A stretch of DNA of 64,000 nucleotides from Methylobacter sp. KS41 (GTDB lineage: Bacteria > Pseudomonadota > Gammaproteobacteria > Methylococcales > Methylomonadaceae). The notes beneath the pieces are model-generated. The model was not told the DNA's origin, made no database searches, and saw nothing but the letters and a program-made list of their open reading frames with translations. The stretch covers positions 310,001 through 374,000 of the forward strand of contig PHSP01000001.1 of NCBI GenBank assembly GCA_002862125.1, in the 5' to 3' direction. The position numbers and the translations under genes were made by a program. This document shows, piece by piece, positions 9,841 through 18,427 of the stretch; the stretch's first letter is position 1, and each line of letters starts with the position of its first letter.

Positions 9841-10773
9841 ATGAATTCAACATTGATCCAAATGACCCTGTTAATGGCTTGCGGCGTAGGCTGGAGAATC
9901 CTTATGCCGGCAGGGCTAACAGCAGAGCAAGTCCGGCTGGTGTTGACTACGTTTGTCTATTATTTGCTATTGCCGGCTCTGGTTTTAGACGTGTTATGGA
10001 AAGCGGATATAGGCTTGCAATCCTTCCACTATACGATACTCGGCGTTGGCTGCATTATATTTGCCATGCTCTGTATCTGGATGATCGGGACACTGTTTAA
10101 ATTCGAGGATAAACGCCTGGGCGCTATAATACTGGCTGCCGCATTCCCTAATGTAACTTATCTGGGCTTGCCCGTTTTAGAGCAGACTTTTGGCAACTGG
10201 GCGCGCTCGGTTGTCATACAAATGGATCTTTTTGCAACATCGCCTTTCCTGTTTACTATCGGCATTATGGTTGCGCGGCATTACGGCGTTGATACCGCAG
10301 AAAAGCCGAAATCGCCGCTATCATTTCTTAATGTTCCGCCATTTTGGGCTGCGGCCATTGCGGTAATCCTAAATCTTAACGGACTGGTTGCTCCGCCATG
10401 GTTAAGCGGCGTGTTACAAAATTTATCGGCTGCTGTCGTGCCGTTGATGTTATTTTCACTGGGCCTAGCATTAAACTGGAAAGCGGTAATTGGCCGGAAT
10501 TTCCCTTATGTTATGCCCGTTATTCTGATAAAAATGCTGGCAATGCCGTTGTTCGCAATTTTTCTGGCCGGTTATTTACCCATGGAAGGCAAGTATAAAG
10601 CAGCCGCCGTACTCGATATGGCTATGCCAAGCATGGTTCTGGGAGTGGTTTTTTGTGACCGCTACCGGCTGGATAGCGCCCTTTATGCGATGACAGTTAC
10701 CTTAACAACAGCATTGAGTTTAATTACCCTGCCGTTTTGGCACGGCATACTGATTAATGAGTTTTTAAAATGA
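9841..10773 (+). CDS. AEC (auxin efflux carrier) family transporter
   Basis: Polytopic inner-membrane protein of 310 residues with about ten segments in two five-helix halves, typical of the AEC/BART group. Members move malate, malonate or other organic anions; the substrate here is not evident. Its stop overlaps the ATG of the next gene (ATGA), implying coupling with the cinA-like gene. It is divergent from the rhodanese gene. Confidence 0.88.
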   Translation: MNSTLIQMTLLMACGVGWRILMPAGLTAEQVRLVLTTFVYYLLLPALVLDVLWKADIGLQSFHYTILGVGCIIFAMLCIWMIGTLFKFEDKRLGAIILAAAFPNVTYLGLPVLEQTFGNWARSVVIQMDLFATSPFLFTIGIMVARHYGVDTAEKPKSPLSFLNVPPFWAAAIAVILNLNGLVAPPWLSGVLQNLSAAVVPLMLFSLGLALNWKAVIGRNFPYVMPVILIKMLAMPLFAIFLAGYLPMEGKYKAAAVLDMAMPSMVLGVVFCDRYRLDSALYAMTVTLTTALSLITLPFWHGILINEFLK

Positions 10774-11996
10774 ATCCAACCATGGAAATCTTCTCCCAAG
10801 GAGAAGAAATTGTAACGGGGCAAACAGTGGACACCAATGCCGCCTGGTTGTCGCAACAAGCTGTTGCTTGCGGCTTTACGGTAACAAGGCATTCCACCGC
10901 AGGCGATAATCTGGCTGATCTCACCGCCTTGCTGCAGGACATATCACAACGAGCCGATTGTTGTATTTGCACCGGCGGACTGGGGCCTACCAGCGATGAT
11001 TTAACGGCCGAAGCCGTAGCTCAAGCTTTTAATCTCCCGCTGGAGTTTGATGCTATTGCTTTTGCTCAAATCAGCCGTTTTTTTGCGCAACGAAACAAAA
11101 CGATGCCCGGATCAAACCGGAAACAGGCCATGCTGCCTCATGGGTGTGAACGAATAGATAATGAATGGGGAACTGCGCCCGGTTTTTCCTTACAGTACGG
11201 CTGCTGCTGGTTTGCTTTTCTGCCCGGCGTGCCGATGGAAATGAAGCGTTTATTTGAGGAACGCATCCGGCCAACTCTGTCCAGCCGCTTTTTATTGCAG
11301 CCGCGCCAATTGGTCACTATCAAAACCATAGGGATTGGAGAATCCGATATACAGGAACGCATAAATTCAATTGAAATTCCAGCGGGGGTACAGTTGGGTT
11401 TTCGCGCAGGAGCTGACGAAGTGCAAACCAAACTATTGTTCCCATTTAATTATCCGGAAACAGCAAAGTTAGCTGCGAAGTTCGCTGAACAACTGGGTGA
11501 TTATGTGTTTGCTATTGATGGACTTGGCGAAATAACAGGCGATCTGGTTTTTGAAATTGATAAACTGATGACCAGCGGAAAGCACGCTTTAGCCGTCGTA
11601 GAGACTGTCAGCCAGGGGTTGCTGGCGGCAAAATGCGTAGGCTCGGAGTGGTTGCTAAGCTCAATCTACCAGCAATCCACAAGCAAATTAGGGCAAAATC
11701 CGCTTGCAGAAACAGATACAGAGAATTTATTTGCAGCAGCGAAAGCGATTGCAACAGATTTAAAAAAACACAGCGGAGCTGATTTTGTTCTGGTTCAGCT
11801 TGTTGCGGGCGATAATAAAACCTTGCATGACAAAGATAAGTCCATGGCTATCTATAACACCCTGCTGGCTGGAGACAAATTCCATCATGCGGCCCATTCA
11901 GTAGCCGGACCCATCAAACGCAAACAAAATCAGGCGGCGTTATTGGCTCTTGATTTACTACGGCGTTATTTACAAAACAAATCAATGAATCATTGA
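10770..11996 (+). CDS. CinA-like protein with degenerate NMN-deamidase domain
   Basis: 408 residues in the two-domain layout of CinA. The N-terminal MoaB/MogA-like domain carries GGLGPTSDDL (69-78). The C-terminal domain occupies the PncC (NMN amidohydrolase) position, but the usual ESCTGG active-site box reads ETVSQG, so the catalytic serine context is lost and deamidase activity is doubtful. The ADP-ribose pyrophosphatase-type activity of the first domain may remain. It overlaps the AEC transporter gene by four bases. Confidence 0.85.
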   Translation: MNPTMEIFSQGEEIVTGQTVDTNAAWLSQQAVACGFTVTRHSTAGDNLADLTALLQDISQRADCCICTGGLGPTSDDLTAEAVAQAFNLPLEFDAIAFAQISRFFAQRNKTMPGSNRKQAMLPHGCERIDNEWGTAPGFSLQYGCCWFAFLPGVPMEMKRLFEERIRPTLSSRFLLQPRQLVTIKTIGIGESDIQERINSIEIPAGVQLGFRAGADEVQTKLLFPFNYPETAKLAAKFAEQLGDYVFAIDGLGEITGDLVFEIDKLMTSGKHALAVVETVSQGLLAAKCVGSEWLLSSIYQQSTSKLGQNPLAETDTENLFAAAKAIATDLKKHSGADFVLVQLVAGDNKTLHDKDKSMAIYNTLLAGDKFHHAAHSVAGPIKRKQNQAALLALDLLRRYLQNKSMNH

Positions 11997-12060
11997 AATT
12001 AAGCAAATGTTACCCTTCACTAAAAAAGTCAGGCATATCGGGTTACCATTCCAGTCAATT

Positions 12061-13254
12061 TTACACATACTGCCCGGCGCACCAGCCGGACGACCACGCC
12101 CACTGAAAATTGTAACCGCCCAGCCAGCCGGTGACATCAACCACTTCGCCAATAAAATAAAGCCCCGGCACCTGTTTACTTTCCATCGTTTTGGATGAAA
12201 GCGCAGCGCAGTCCACTCCGCCAACGGTAACCTCAGCGGTACGATAACCTTCCGTGCCGTCAGGTTTAACTGTCCAATGATGCAAGTGATCGGCAATCAG
12301 CTGAATCTGGCGGTCAGATAAATCCTGCAATGAAATGTTCAATAACTCATCGGCTAATAATCAGATAATCAACCGTTTGGGTAAATAGCCATCCAAAATG
12401 GTTTTTAAGATATTCTTTATTTTTTTCCTACGTAAGGATTTCAGCTCTGTGTCCAGATCAACTTGCGGCAATAAATCAATCACCACTTCTTCTCCCGCCC
12501 GCCAATAAGATGAAATCTGCAAAACCGCTGGGCCGCTCAGGCCGCGATGCGTAAACAAGATATTTTCATTGAAACTTTGCCGTTTATTACAGACCATACA
12601 AGGCACAGCAATTCCGGATAGAGGTGAAAACTTGTCCTTTTCATCCGGCGGCAAGGTAAAAGGTGTCAAACCGGCCCGGGTTGGTAATACATTAATGCCG
12701 AATTGCCGCGCAATTTTATAACCCAGGGGCGTAGCGCCTATTTTCGGAATGGATAACCCGCCGGTAGCGACCACTATGGACCGGGCGGTAATTGCGCCCT
12801 GACCGGTTTTAAGGTGAAAGCGGTCAGCAAGTTTCTCGATATTTTCTATACCGGTGTTCAGCTGCAACACCACGCCGGCGCCGGCGCATTCAGCCAGCAG
12901 CATATTAAGAATATCTTTTGCGCTATCATTGCAAAACAACCGCCCGTGATCGCGTTCATGATAAGATATCCGGTAGCTTTCGACCAATGCCAGAAAATCC
13001 CACTGGCTATAACGGCTGAGCGCGGACTTGCAAAAATGCGGATTGTTTGAAATAAAGTTACCGGGATTGATCGAATAATTGGTGAAATTACAACGGCCGC
13101 CGCCGGACATCAGGATTTTTTTTCCGGCCTTGTTGGCATGATCCAAAACCACCACTTGCCGCCCCCGTTTGCCTGCTTCAATTGCACACATCAAACCCGA
13201 TGCGCCTGCGCCGATAATCACGACATCGGTTTCAGTCATATCCTGCACTCGCAC
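12061..13254 (-). pseudogene. HI0933/YhiN-family flavoprotein interrupted by in-frame TGA
   Basis: FAD-dependent oxidoreductase of the HI0933/YhiN group (function unclear). The N-terminal part (codons 1-297) has the dinucleotide fold VIIGAGASGLMCAIEAG and GGGRCN. A TGA stop stands at 12361-12363. Past it the same frame continues without shift for about 99 codons and carries the conserved family end (GTEGYRTAEVTVGGVD, GLYFIGEVVDVTGW, FQWAWSSG). The total of about 396 codons is the full family length, so one base change explains the break. The start is GTG 13254 (GAGAG six bases before it) or ATG 13239. Confidence 0.88.
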
Positions 13255-13354
13255 AAAAAACTCTCGACTATACGCTATTTTCCCTGGTCGCTAATAAAAA
13301 AACTAAAAACCGCAATAAATCTGTAAAACTCATAGGACGACTGCGGATTTTTTG

Positions 13355-13360
13355 TATAAT
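13355..13360 (+). promoter_or_regulatory. Candidate -10 box of the nadK-recN operon
   Basis: TATAAT lies 29 bases before the nadK ATG in the gap between divergent genes. No strong -35 hexamer is evident at the usual spacing. Confidence 0.4.
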
Positions 13361-13388
13361 CAAATGCTTTACCGGTTGTTATTCAACA

Positions 13389-14273
13389 ATGCAAACCCCT
13401 TTTAAGAATATAGGCATTATAGGAAAACCGAGTGATCCCGGCATTGCCGGGACATTGTCAGGCCTTTACCATTATTTAACGCAACATCAATACGCCGTGC
13501 ATGTTGCTGAAGACAGTGTAAAATTTATTCAAGATCCAGCTGTTGGCTCATGTCCCATAGGCGAACTTGGACGGCGCTGCGATCTTGTTATCGCCGTGGG
13601 CGGAGATGGAACTTTTCTTTCCGCCGCCCGCGCCATCGCCGCTTATGACATCCCGTTAATCGGCATTAACCTGGGACGCCTGGGGTTTCTGGTCGACATA
13701 TCGCCTAACGAGTTGCCCGCTAAATTGCACCATATACTTCAAGGCCATTACTCTGAGGAAAAACGCTATTTGCTGCGCGCCAAAATTATCCGCGACTGCC
13801 AGGTTATTCACGAAGAAACCGCCGTTAATGAAGTGGCTATCCTTCGCTGGGTGACGCCCAGCATGATCGAAATCGTGACTAAAATTGATAATGTATTTTT
13901 AAATTCACAACGCTCCGACGGCTTGATTATCTCCACGCCCACCGGATCGACCGCTTATTCTTTATCAGCCGGGGGGCCGATTCTGTACCCCTCATTAAAC
14001 GCACTTGTATTGGTGCCGTTAAATCCCCATACCTTATCAAATCGCCCGATAGTCATACATGATTCTGCTGAAATTGAAATCAGCTTTTGCCAAACCAAGC
14101 AAATCAACGCCCTGGTGACTTGTGATCACATCGAAATTCCTGACGTATTAATCAGCGACAAGATTTTGATTAAAAAAGATCCTAAACCGATTAGAATTCT
14201 GCACCCTGATGATCATGACTTCTTCCAGATACTCAGAAACAAATTAAACTGGAGCAGTGGCTACCACAGTTAA
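13389..14273 (+). CDS. nadK: NAD kinase
   Basis: Phosphorylates NAD to NADP with ATP or polyphosphate in the cytoplasm. The 294-residue protein has the GGDGT motif (71-75) and the conserved TPTGSTAYSLSAGGP stretch of the NAD-binding site. The following gene, recN, starts five bases after its stop, a pairing common in gammaproteobacteria. Confidence 0.96.
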   Translation: MQTPFKNIGIIGKPSDPGIAGTLSGLYHYLTQHQYAVHVAEDSVKFIQDPAVGSCPIGELGRRCDLVIAVGGDGTFLSAARAIAAYDIPLIGINLGRLGFLVDISPNELPAKLHHILQGHYSEEKRYLLRAKIIRDCQVIHEETAVNEVAILRWVTPSMIEIVTKIDNVFLNSQRSDGLIISTPTGSTAYSLSAGGPILYPSLNALVLVPLNPHTLSNRPIVIHDSAEIEISFCQTKQINALVTCDHIEIPDVLISDKILIKKDPKPIRILHPDDHDFFQILRNKLNWSSGYHS

Positions 14274-14278
14274 CCCTT

Positions 14279-15994
14279 ATGCTATTAAACCTTAATATCA
14301 TTGACCTAGCCGTAGTCAAATCACTCGATCTCGACCTTGAAAAAGGCATGTCGGTCCTAACCGGAGAAACCGGAGCGGGTAAATCTATTTTATTAACGGC
14401 TTTGGGCCTTGCACTGGGCGATAGAGCGGATTCCGGCTACGTCCGGCCTGAATGTAAACGCGCCGAAGTTAATCTCGAATTTGATTTGGCCGATGCGCCT
14501 GGAGCCCGGCAATGGCTAAAAGAAAACGAACTGGAGGATGAGCAGCACTGCATTATCCGGCGCATTGTCAATCAGGATGGACGCTCCAAAGCCTATATAA
14601 ACAACCGTCCGGTCACGTTACCGTTCCTGCAGGAACTGAGCGAAAAACTGGTTGAAATTCATGGTCAGCACGCTCACCTGACGCTGCTTAACAGTGATGA
14701 ACAACGCCGGCTGGTGGACTCTTATGCAAAAAACCAGAACCTTCTGGATCAGGTAAACTCTTGTTACAAACACTGGCTGCTTGCCCATAAAGAACTGGCA
14801 AGCCTGATTAAAGCAGGCGTAGACCAGTCCGAAAGGGAAGAATTGCTGCGTTACCAGATTGAAGAGCTGCAACAATTGGACCTGGCTAATTTCAGTTATA
14901 CTTCCGTTTCGGAAGAGCACAGCAAGCTGGCGAATCTCGGACAGATATTAGCCACAGGCCAAGCCCAGGTCGACCTGCTCTATGAGAATGACCAACAGTC
15001 AGTTAATCAAATGCTAAGCCATAGCGTCAGCGAATTGAACCATATTGCCCGGTTCGCGCCGGAATTAACCGACATTTCCAAGCTGTTATCGGAAGCCCAG
15101 ATTCTATCAGAAGAAGCAGCCATTGAATTACGCCGTTTTCTGGAATCCCAGGAAGCCGATCCCCAACGCATGGAGCAGCTTGAAACCCAGATTGGCGTAA
15201 TTCAGAGCCTTAGCCGCAAACATCACGTTACCCCCGATGAACTGCCTGAAGTGGTAGCCAAACTTGAAGCCGAACTTGATGGACTGACCCACAGCGGTGA
15301 ACGCATCGAAACGTTAACAGTCGATACGGCACGGCTTCTCGCCCAATACCATGAACTGGCCGCGCAACTGTCCGGTCAACGCCGGAAAACCGGGCTGAAA
15401 TTGCAAAAAGAGATTTCAGCCATGATCAAAGAACTGGGTATGCCGCAAGGAGAATTTTTGGTTGATATTGCCGCTTTGGAAACCGATGCCCCTAAACTGA
15501 ACGGCAAGGATAAAATAGAATTTTTAGTCAGCGCCAATCCGGGACTTCCGCCCAAACCGCTGGCCAAAGTGGCATCGGGGGGTGAATTATCGCGCATCAG
15601 TCTGGCAATTCAGGTGACGACTTCCAATGATAAAACCACGCCCACCCTCATTTTTGATGAAGTGGATTCAGGCATCGGCGGCGGCGTGGCCGAAATTGTC
15701 GGGCAAAAATTACGCAGTTTGAGCCATAACCGGCAAGTGATCTGCGTCACCCATTTACCGCAAGTCGCCGCGCAAGCGCATCACCATCTCTACGTTGAAA
15801 AGAACAATAAAACCGACATAACCTCTTCCAGTGTCAGGCTGTTGAATGATGAAGAACGCATTGAAGAAGTTGCCCGGATGCTGGGCGGCGTCATCATCAC
15901 AGCCAATACTTTGGCGCATGCCAGGGAGATGTTATTTCAATCCACTTCCGGCGCAGAACCGGAAGGTACAACCATAGGAAGCCAACAGCAATGA
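14279..15994 (+). CDS. recN: DNA repair ATPase RecN
   Basis: SMC-like ATPase involved in double-strand break repair. The 571 residues show Walker A GETGAGKS (29-36), a long coiled-coil middle (about 160-350), the ABC signature ASGGELSR and Walker B TLIFDEVDSGIGG near the C-terminus. The stop overlaps the next start (ATGA). An SOS box was looked for by eye in front of nadK and not seen. Confidence 0.96.
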   Translation: MLLNLNIIDLAVVKSLDLDLEKGMSVLTGETGAGKSILLTALGLALGDRADSGYVRPECKRAEVNLEFDLADAPGARQWLKENELEDEQHCIIRRIVNQDGRSKAYINNRPVTLPFLQELSEKLVEIHGQHAHLTLLNSDEQRRLVDSYAKNQNLLDQVNSCYKHWLLAHKELASLIKAGVDQSEREELLRYQIEELQQLDLANFSYTSVSEEHSKLANLGQILATGQAQVDLLYENDQQSVNQMLSHSVSELNHIARFAPELTDISKLLSEAQILSEEAAIELRRFLESQEADPQRMEQLETQIGVIQSLSRKHHVTPDELPEVVAKLEAELDGLTHSGERIETLTVDTARLLAQYHELAAQLSGQRRKTGLKLQKEISAMIKELGMPQGEFLVDIAALETDAPKLNGKDKIEFLVSANPGLPPKPLAKVASGGELSRISLAIQVTTSNDKTTPTLIFDEVDSGIGGGVAEIVGQKLRSLSHNRQVICVTHLPQVAAQAHHHLYVEKNNKTDITSSSVRLLNDEERIEEVARMLGGVIITANTLAHAREMLFQSTSGAEPEGTTIGSQQQ

Positions 15995-17019
15995 CTCGAT
16001 TTCCAGCCGAATGGGAAAAACAATCCGCCGTATTAATCGCCTGGCCGCATAAAACCGGCGATTTCAGCAATAGACTTGAAGCCGTAGAGCAATCCTACAG
16101 TGTTATTGCCGATACGATTACCCAATATCAACCGCTTATTATCGTCTGCCGCGACGACAACCATCAGCAGCATATTCAAAACCTGATCAGCAATCACGAC
16201 CATATTGACTTCATCCAAGCAGCCGTTAATGACATCTGGGTTAGAGATACCGTTTTTCTCAGCGTGGAGCAGGATGGGGAAATTTCCCACCTCAATTTTC
16301 TTTTCAACGGCTGGGGCGAGAAATACCAGCATCAAAACGACAATGCGCTAAATCACAAACTGTTGAACGCCAAACCTTTTAAAGGTAAGGCTCATAAGGA
16401 CATCGATTTTATACTGGAAGGCGGCAGCGTCGAAAGCGACGGCATCGACACCATCCTGACCACCAAGCAATGCCTGCTGAATCCGAATAGAAACAAGGGC
16501 CTGACGCAGCAGGAAATAGAACAGCAACTGCTGGATAATCTGGGCGCGAAAAGGATATTCTGGCTGGATCAGGAAAACCTATCCGGCGACGATACCGACG
16601 CCCACATCGATACCCTGGCCCGCTTCTGTTCAGCCGGCACCATCGCCTATACCAGTTGCGACGATGCTGACGACCTGCACTATAAAAGCCTGAAATACAT
16701 GGAAAGACAGCTACAGGATTTAAGAACTCACGCGGATGAACCCTATCATCTAGTCCCGTTACCGCTGCCGAAACCGATTGTTGATGAAGAAGGGCAGCGA
16801 TTACCCGCCAATTACGCCAACTTTTTGATCATCAATCATGCCGTCATGGTTCCGTCTTATGGCGATCCGATGGATGACATCGCTTTACAGAGACTGGCTG
16901 ACTGCTTCCCCCGGCATGAAATCATCCCGGTACCTTGCCGGCCATTGGTGCATCAATATGGCAGTTTGCATTGCATGACTATGCAGTTTCCTGAGGGGAT
17001 TGTGGGAGTTGTTGCTTAA
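15991..17019 (+). CDS. aguA: Agmatine deiminase
   Basis: Hydrolyses agmatine to N-carbamoylputrescine and ammonia, a step of arginine-derived putrescine synthesis. The 342-residue protein of the peptidyl-arginine-deiminase superfamily has VNDIWVRDT, EGGSVESDG and the catalytic Cys328 in GSLHCMTMQ near the end. It overlaps recN by four bases; the functional link between the two is not obvious. Confidence 0.93.
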   Translation: MTRFPAEWEKQSAVLIAWPHKTGDFSNRLEAVEQSYSVIADTITQYQPLIIVCRDDNHQQHIQNLISNHDHIDFIQAAVNDIWVRDTVFLSVEQDGEISHLNFLFNGWGEKYQHQNDNALNHKLLNAKPFKGKAHKDIDFILEGGSVESDGIDTILTTKQCLLNPNRNKGLTQQEIEQQLLDNLGAKRIFWLDQENLSGDDTDAHIDTLARFCSAGTIAYTSCDDADDLHYKSLKYMERQLQDLRTHADEPYHLVPLPLPKPIVDEEGQRLPANYANFLIINHAVMVPSYGDPMDDIALQRLADCFPRHEIIPVPCRPLVHQYGSLHCMTMQFPEGIVGVVA

Positions 17020-17023
17020 ATGA

Positions 17024-17060
17024 CTGTGCCGGACGGGTTTTGTAAACCCGTCCGGCACAG
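17024..17060 (+). terminator. Perfect 17-bp hairpin after aguA
   Basis: Bases 17024-17040 pair perfectly with 17044-17060 around a TGT loop. Only TTT follows, so it could be a terminator, but the core (GGACGGGTTT and its complement) also matches a palindrome family repeated elsewhere in the window. Confidence 0.6.
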
Positions 17061-17175
17061 TTTGAGAAGACTGTATGCACTAACGAAGGAAAGATATCCC
17101 CACGATTAAAGCATATCTCCATTTCATATCATGTATTCACGAGCTTTTACAACTATACCTCTTACAAATAAACAC

Positions 17176-17562
17176 ATGAACAAAATACAAAACAACATCC
17201 TTCTCAATCGCTATGTTTTACTTTGGACATGTATCATTTTTTCTCTAGTGTCATTTTATATTTCTGTATATTACCTCAAAGAAAGCAATCTCAATTTATT
17301 TGCGAGCTCAGGTGCAATAATGAGTTTGGCAGGACTAATCCTTACCATAAAAGACACTCTAATCGTCTTCTGGACAATCCCACTAGAATGGGCAATAAAC
17401 GTAAGAAAATATGGTTCTGGAGCTTCTTTAGGCAGTGGTAATACACCAGAAGAAGAGCAAAAAACAAAAGATTTAATAAAAGACCAAAAATATGGAATAA
17501 ATCTTATGATACTTGGCACCATCATTTGGGCATATAGCTCATATATTCCATGCTTGAACTAA
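17176..17562 (+). CDS. Hypothetical membrane protein
   Basis: Unrecognised protein of about 128 residues. It has hydrophobic segments near residues 14-34, 41-65 and 105-122, separated by a charged stretch with a run of EEEQK. I prefer ATG 17176; an upstream ATG at 17131 adds 15 residues with no supporting feature. The gene is more AT-rich than its neighbours and lies between two dispersed palindromes, so it may be recently acquired. Confidence 0.6.
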   Translation: MNKIQNNILLNRYVLLWTCIIFSLVSFYISVYYLKESNLNLFASSGAIMSLAGLILTIKDTLIVFWTIPLEWAINVRKYGSGASLGSGNTPEEEQKTKDLIKDQKYGINLMILGTIIWAYSSYIPCLN

Positions 17563-17586
17563 GCATACCAAGTTGCGAAAGATACA

Positions 17587-17665
17587 AGGTTGGGTTAGCG
17601 ACAGCGTAACCCAACAATTGTCCCGCTTCGATATGTTGGGTTACGGCTATAGCCTAACCCAACCT
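17587..17665. repeat. 79-bp palindromic element (GGTTGGGTTA type)
   Basis: Two inverted copies of a hairpin-forming unit, AGGTTGGGTTAGC... and its complement, flank a 17-base centre. GTTGGGTTACGCT-type units like this are common intergenic repeats in many bacterial genomes. Confidence 0.6.
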
Positions 17666-17693
17666 ACAGCCTTAATTCATCAAAAGCATATCA

Positions 17694-18308
17694 ATGAATA
17701 AAACCTGGCTAGTCATATTTTTTTCGGTGCTGATATGGTCATGTATAAATCCTAAAGATTACCTGACCTGGCTGCTCGAAACAGCGCCGGCAATGGCGGC
17801 GTTTATTGTTCTGCTGGCGACTCGCCAGCGTTTTCCATTAACAGCTCTGGCTTATAGTTTAATCCTGTTCCTCAGCCTGATTTTAATGATAGGCGGGCAT
17901 TACACTTACGCGGAAGTTCCGCTGTTTGACTGGATTAAGATCGAATTTAATCAAGATCGCAATAATTTCGATAAGCTCGGCCATTTTGCCCAAGGTTTTG
18001 TACCGGCAATACTTGCCAGGGAAATCATCATCAGAAACAATGTTTTGAACAATACGAATTGGCTCAATTTTTTCGTTATCTGCATTTGTCTGGCAATCAG
18101 CGCTTTCTACGAATTGATTGAATGGTGGGTTGCGATAATAAGCAAGGAAGCCGCTGAATCTTTTTTAGGCACTCAGGGTTACATCTGGGATACGCAATCA
18201 GACATGGCTTTTGCCTTAGTTGGTGCAATGGCGGCGCTGGTTACGTTAAAGCGCACTCATGACCGGCAAATTAGCGAGTTGATGGCAAAACGGCAACCAT
18301 CCGGTTAA
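17694..18308 (+). CDS. DUF2238 family (YjdF-like) membrane protein
   Basis: Inner-membrane protein of 204 residues and unknown function with about five to six membrane segments. Conserved family features are FDKLGHFAQGF, FYELIEWW and GYIWDTQSDM, whose His, Asp and Glu residues sit near the membrane. Homologues occur singly in many proteobacteria. Confidence 0.82.
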   Translation: MNKTWLVIFFSVLIWSCINPKDYLTWLLETAPAMAAFIVLLATRQRFPLTALAYSLILFLSLILMIGGHYTYAEVPLFDWIKIEFNQDRNNFDKLGHFAQGFVPAILAREIIIRNNVLNNTNWLNFFVICICLAISAFYELIEWWVAIISKEAAESFLGTQGYIWDTQSDMAFALVGAMAALVTLKRTHDRQISELMAKRQPSG

Positions 18309-18333
18309 GCAATGGGATATTTTACTTCTGTAG

Positions 18334-18368
18334 AAAAAAGCTTTAGCCTCGATTGCCAAGGCTAAAGC
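18334..18368 (-). terminator. Rho-independent terminator of the EF-G gene
   Basis: Read on the minus strand, GCTTTAGCC pairs with GGCTAAAGC (18368-18360 with 18348-18340) around an 11-base loop and is followed by six T. It lies about 60 bases past the EF-G stop. Confidence 0.8.
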
Positions 18369-18389
18369 CGGGATCTGAATAATCAGAAC

Positions 18390-18420
18390 GAGAGCCGGGC
18401 TTATTGTCCGCCCGGCTCTC
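18390..18420. repeat. 11-bp hairpin downstream of EF-G
   Basis: GAGAGCCGGGC at 18390-18400 pairs perfectly with 18410-18420. It has no T run, so it probably stabilises the mRNA end rather than terminating by itself; the true terminator follows. Confidence 0.5.
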
Positions 18421-18427
18421 AGTCCGG

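Noticed and set aside
12361-12363. Selenocysteine at the in-frame TGA
   Set aside because: The position is not a redox site in the HI0933 family and no SECIS-like structure was evident just after the codon; a nonsense change is simpler.
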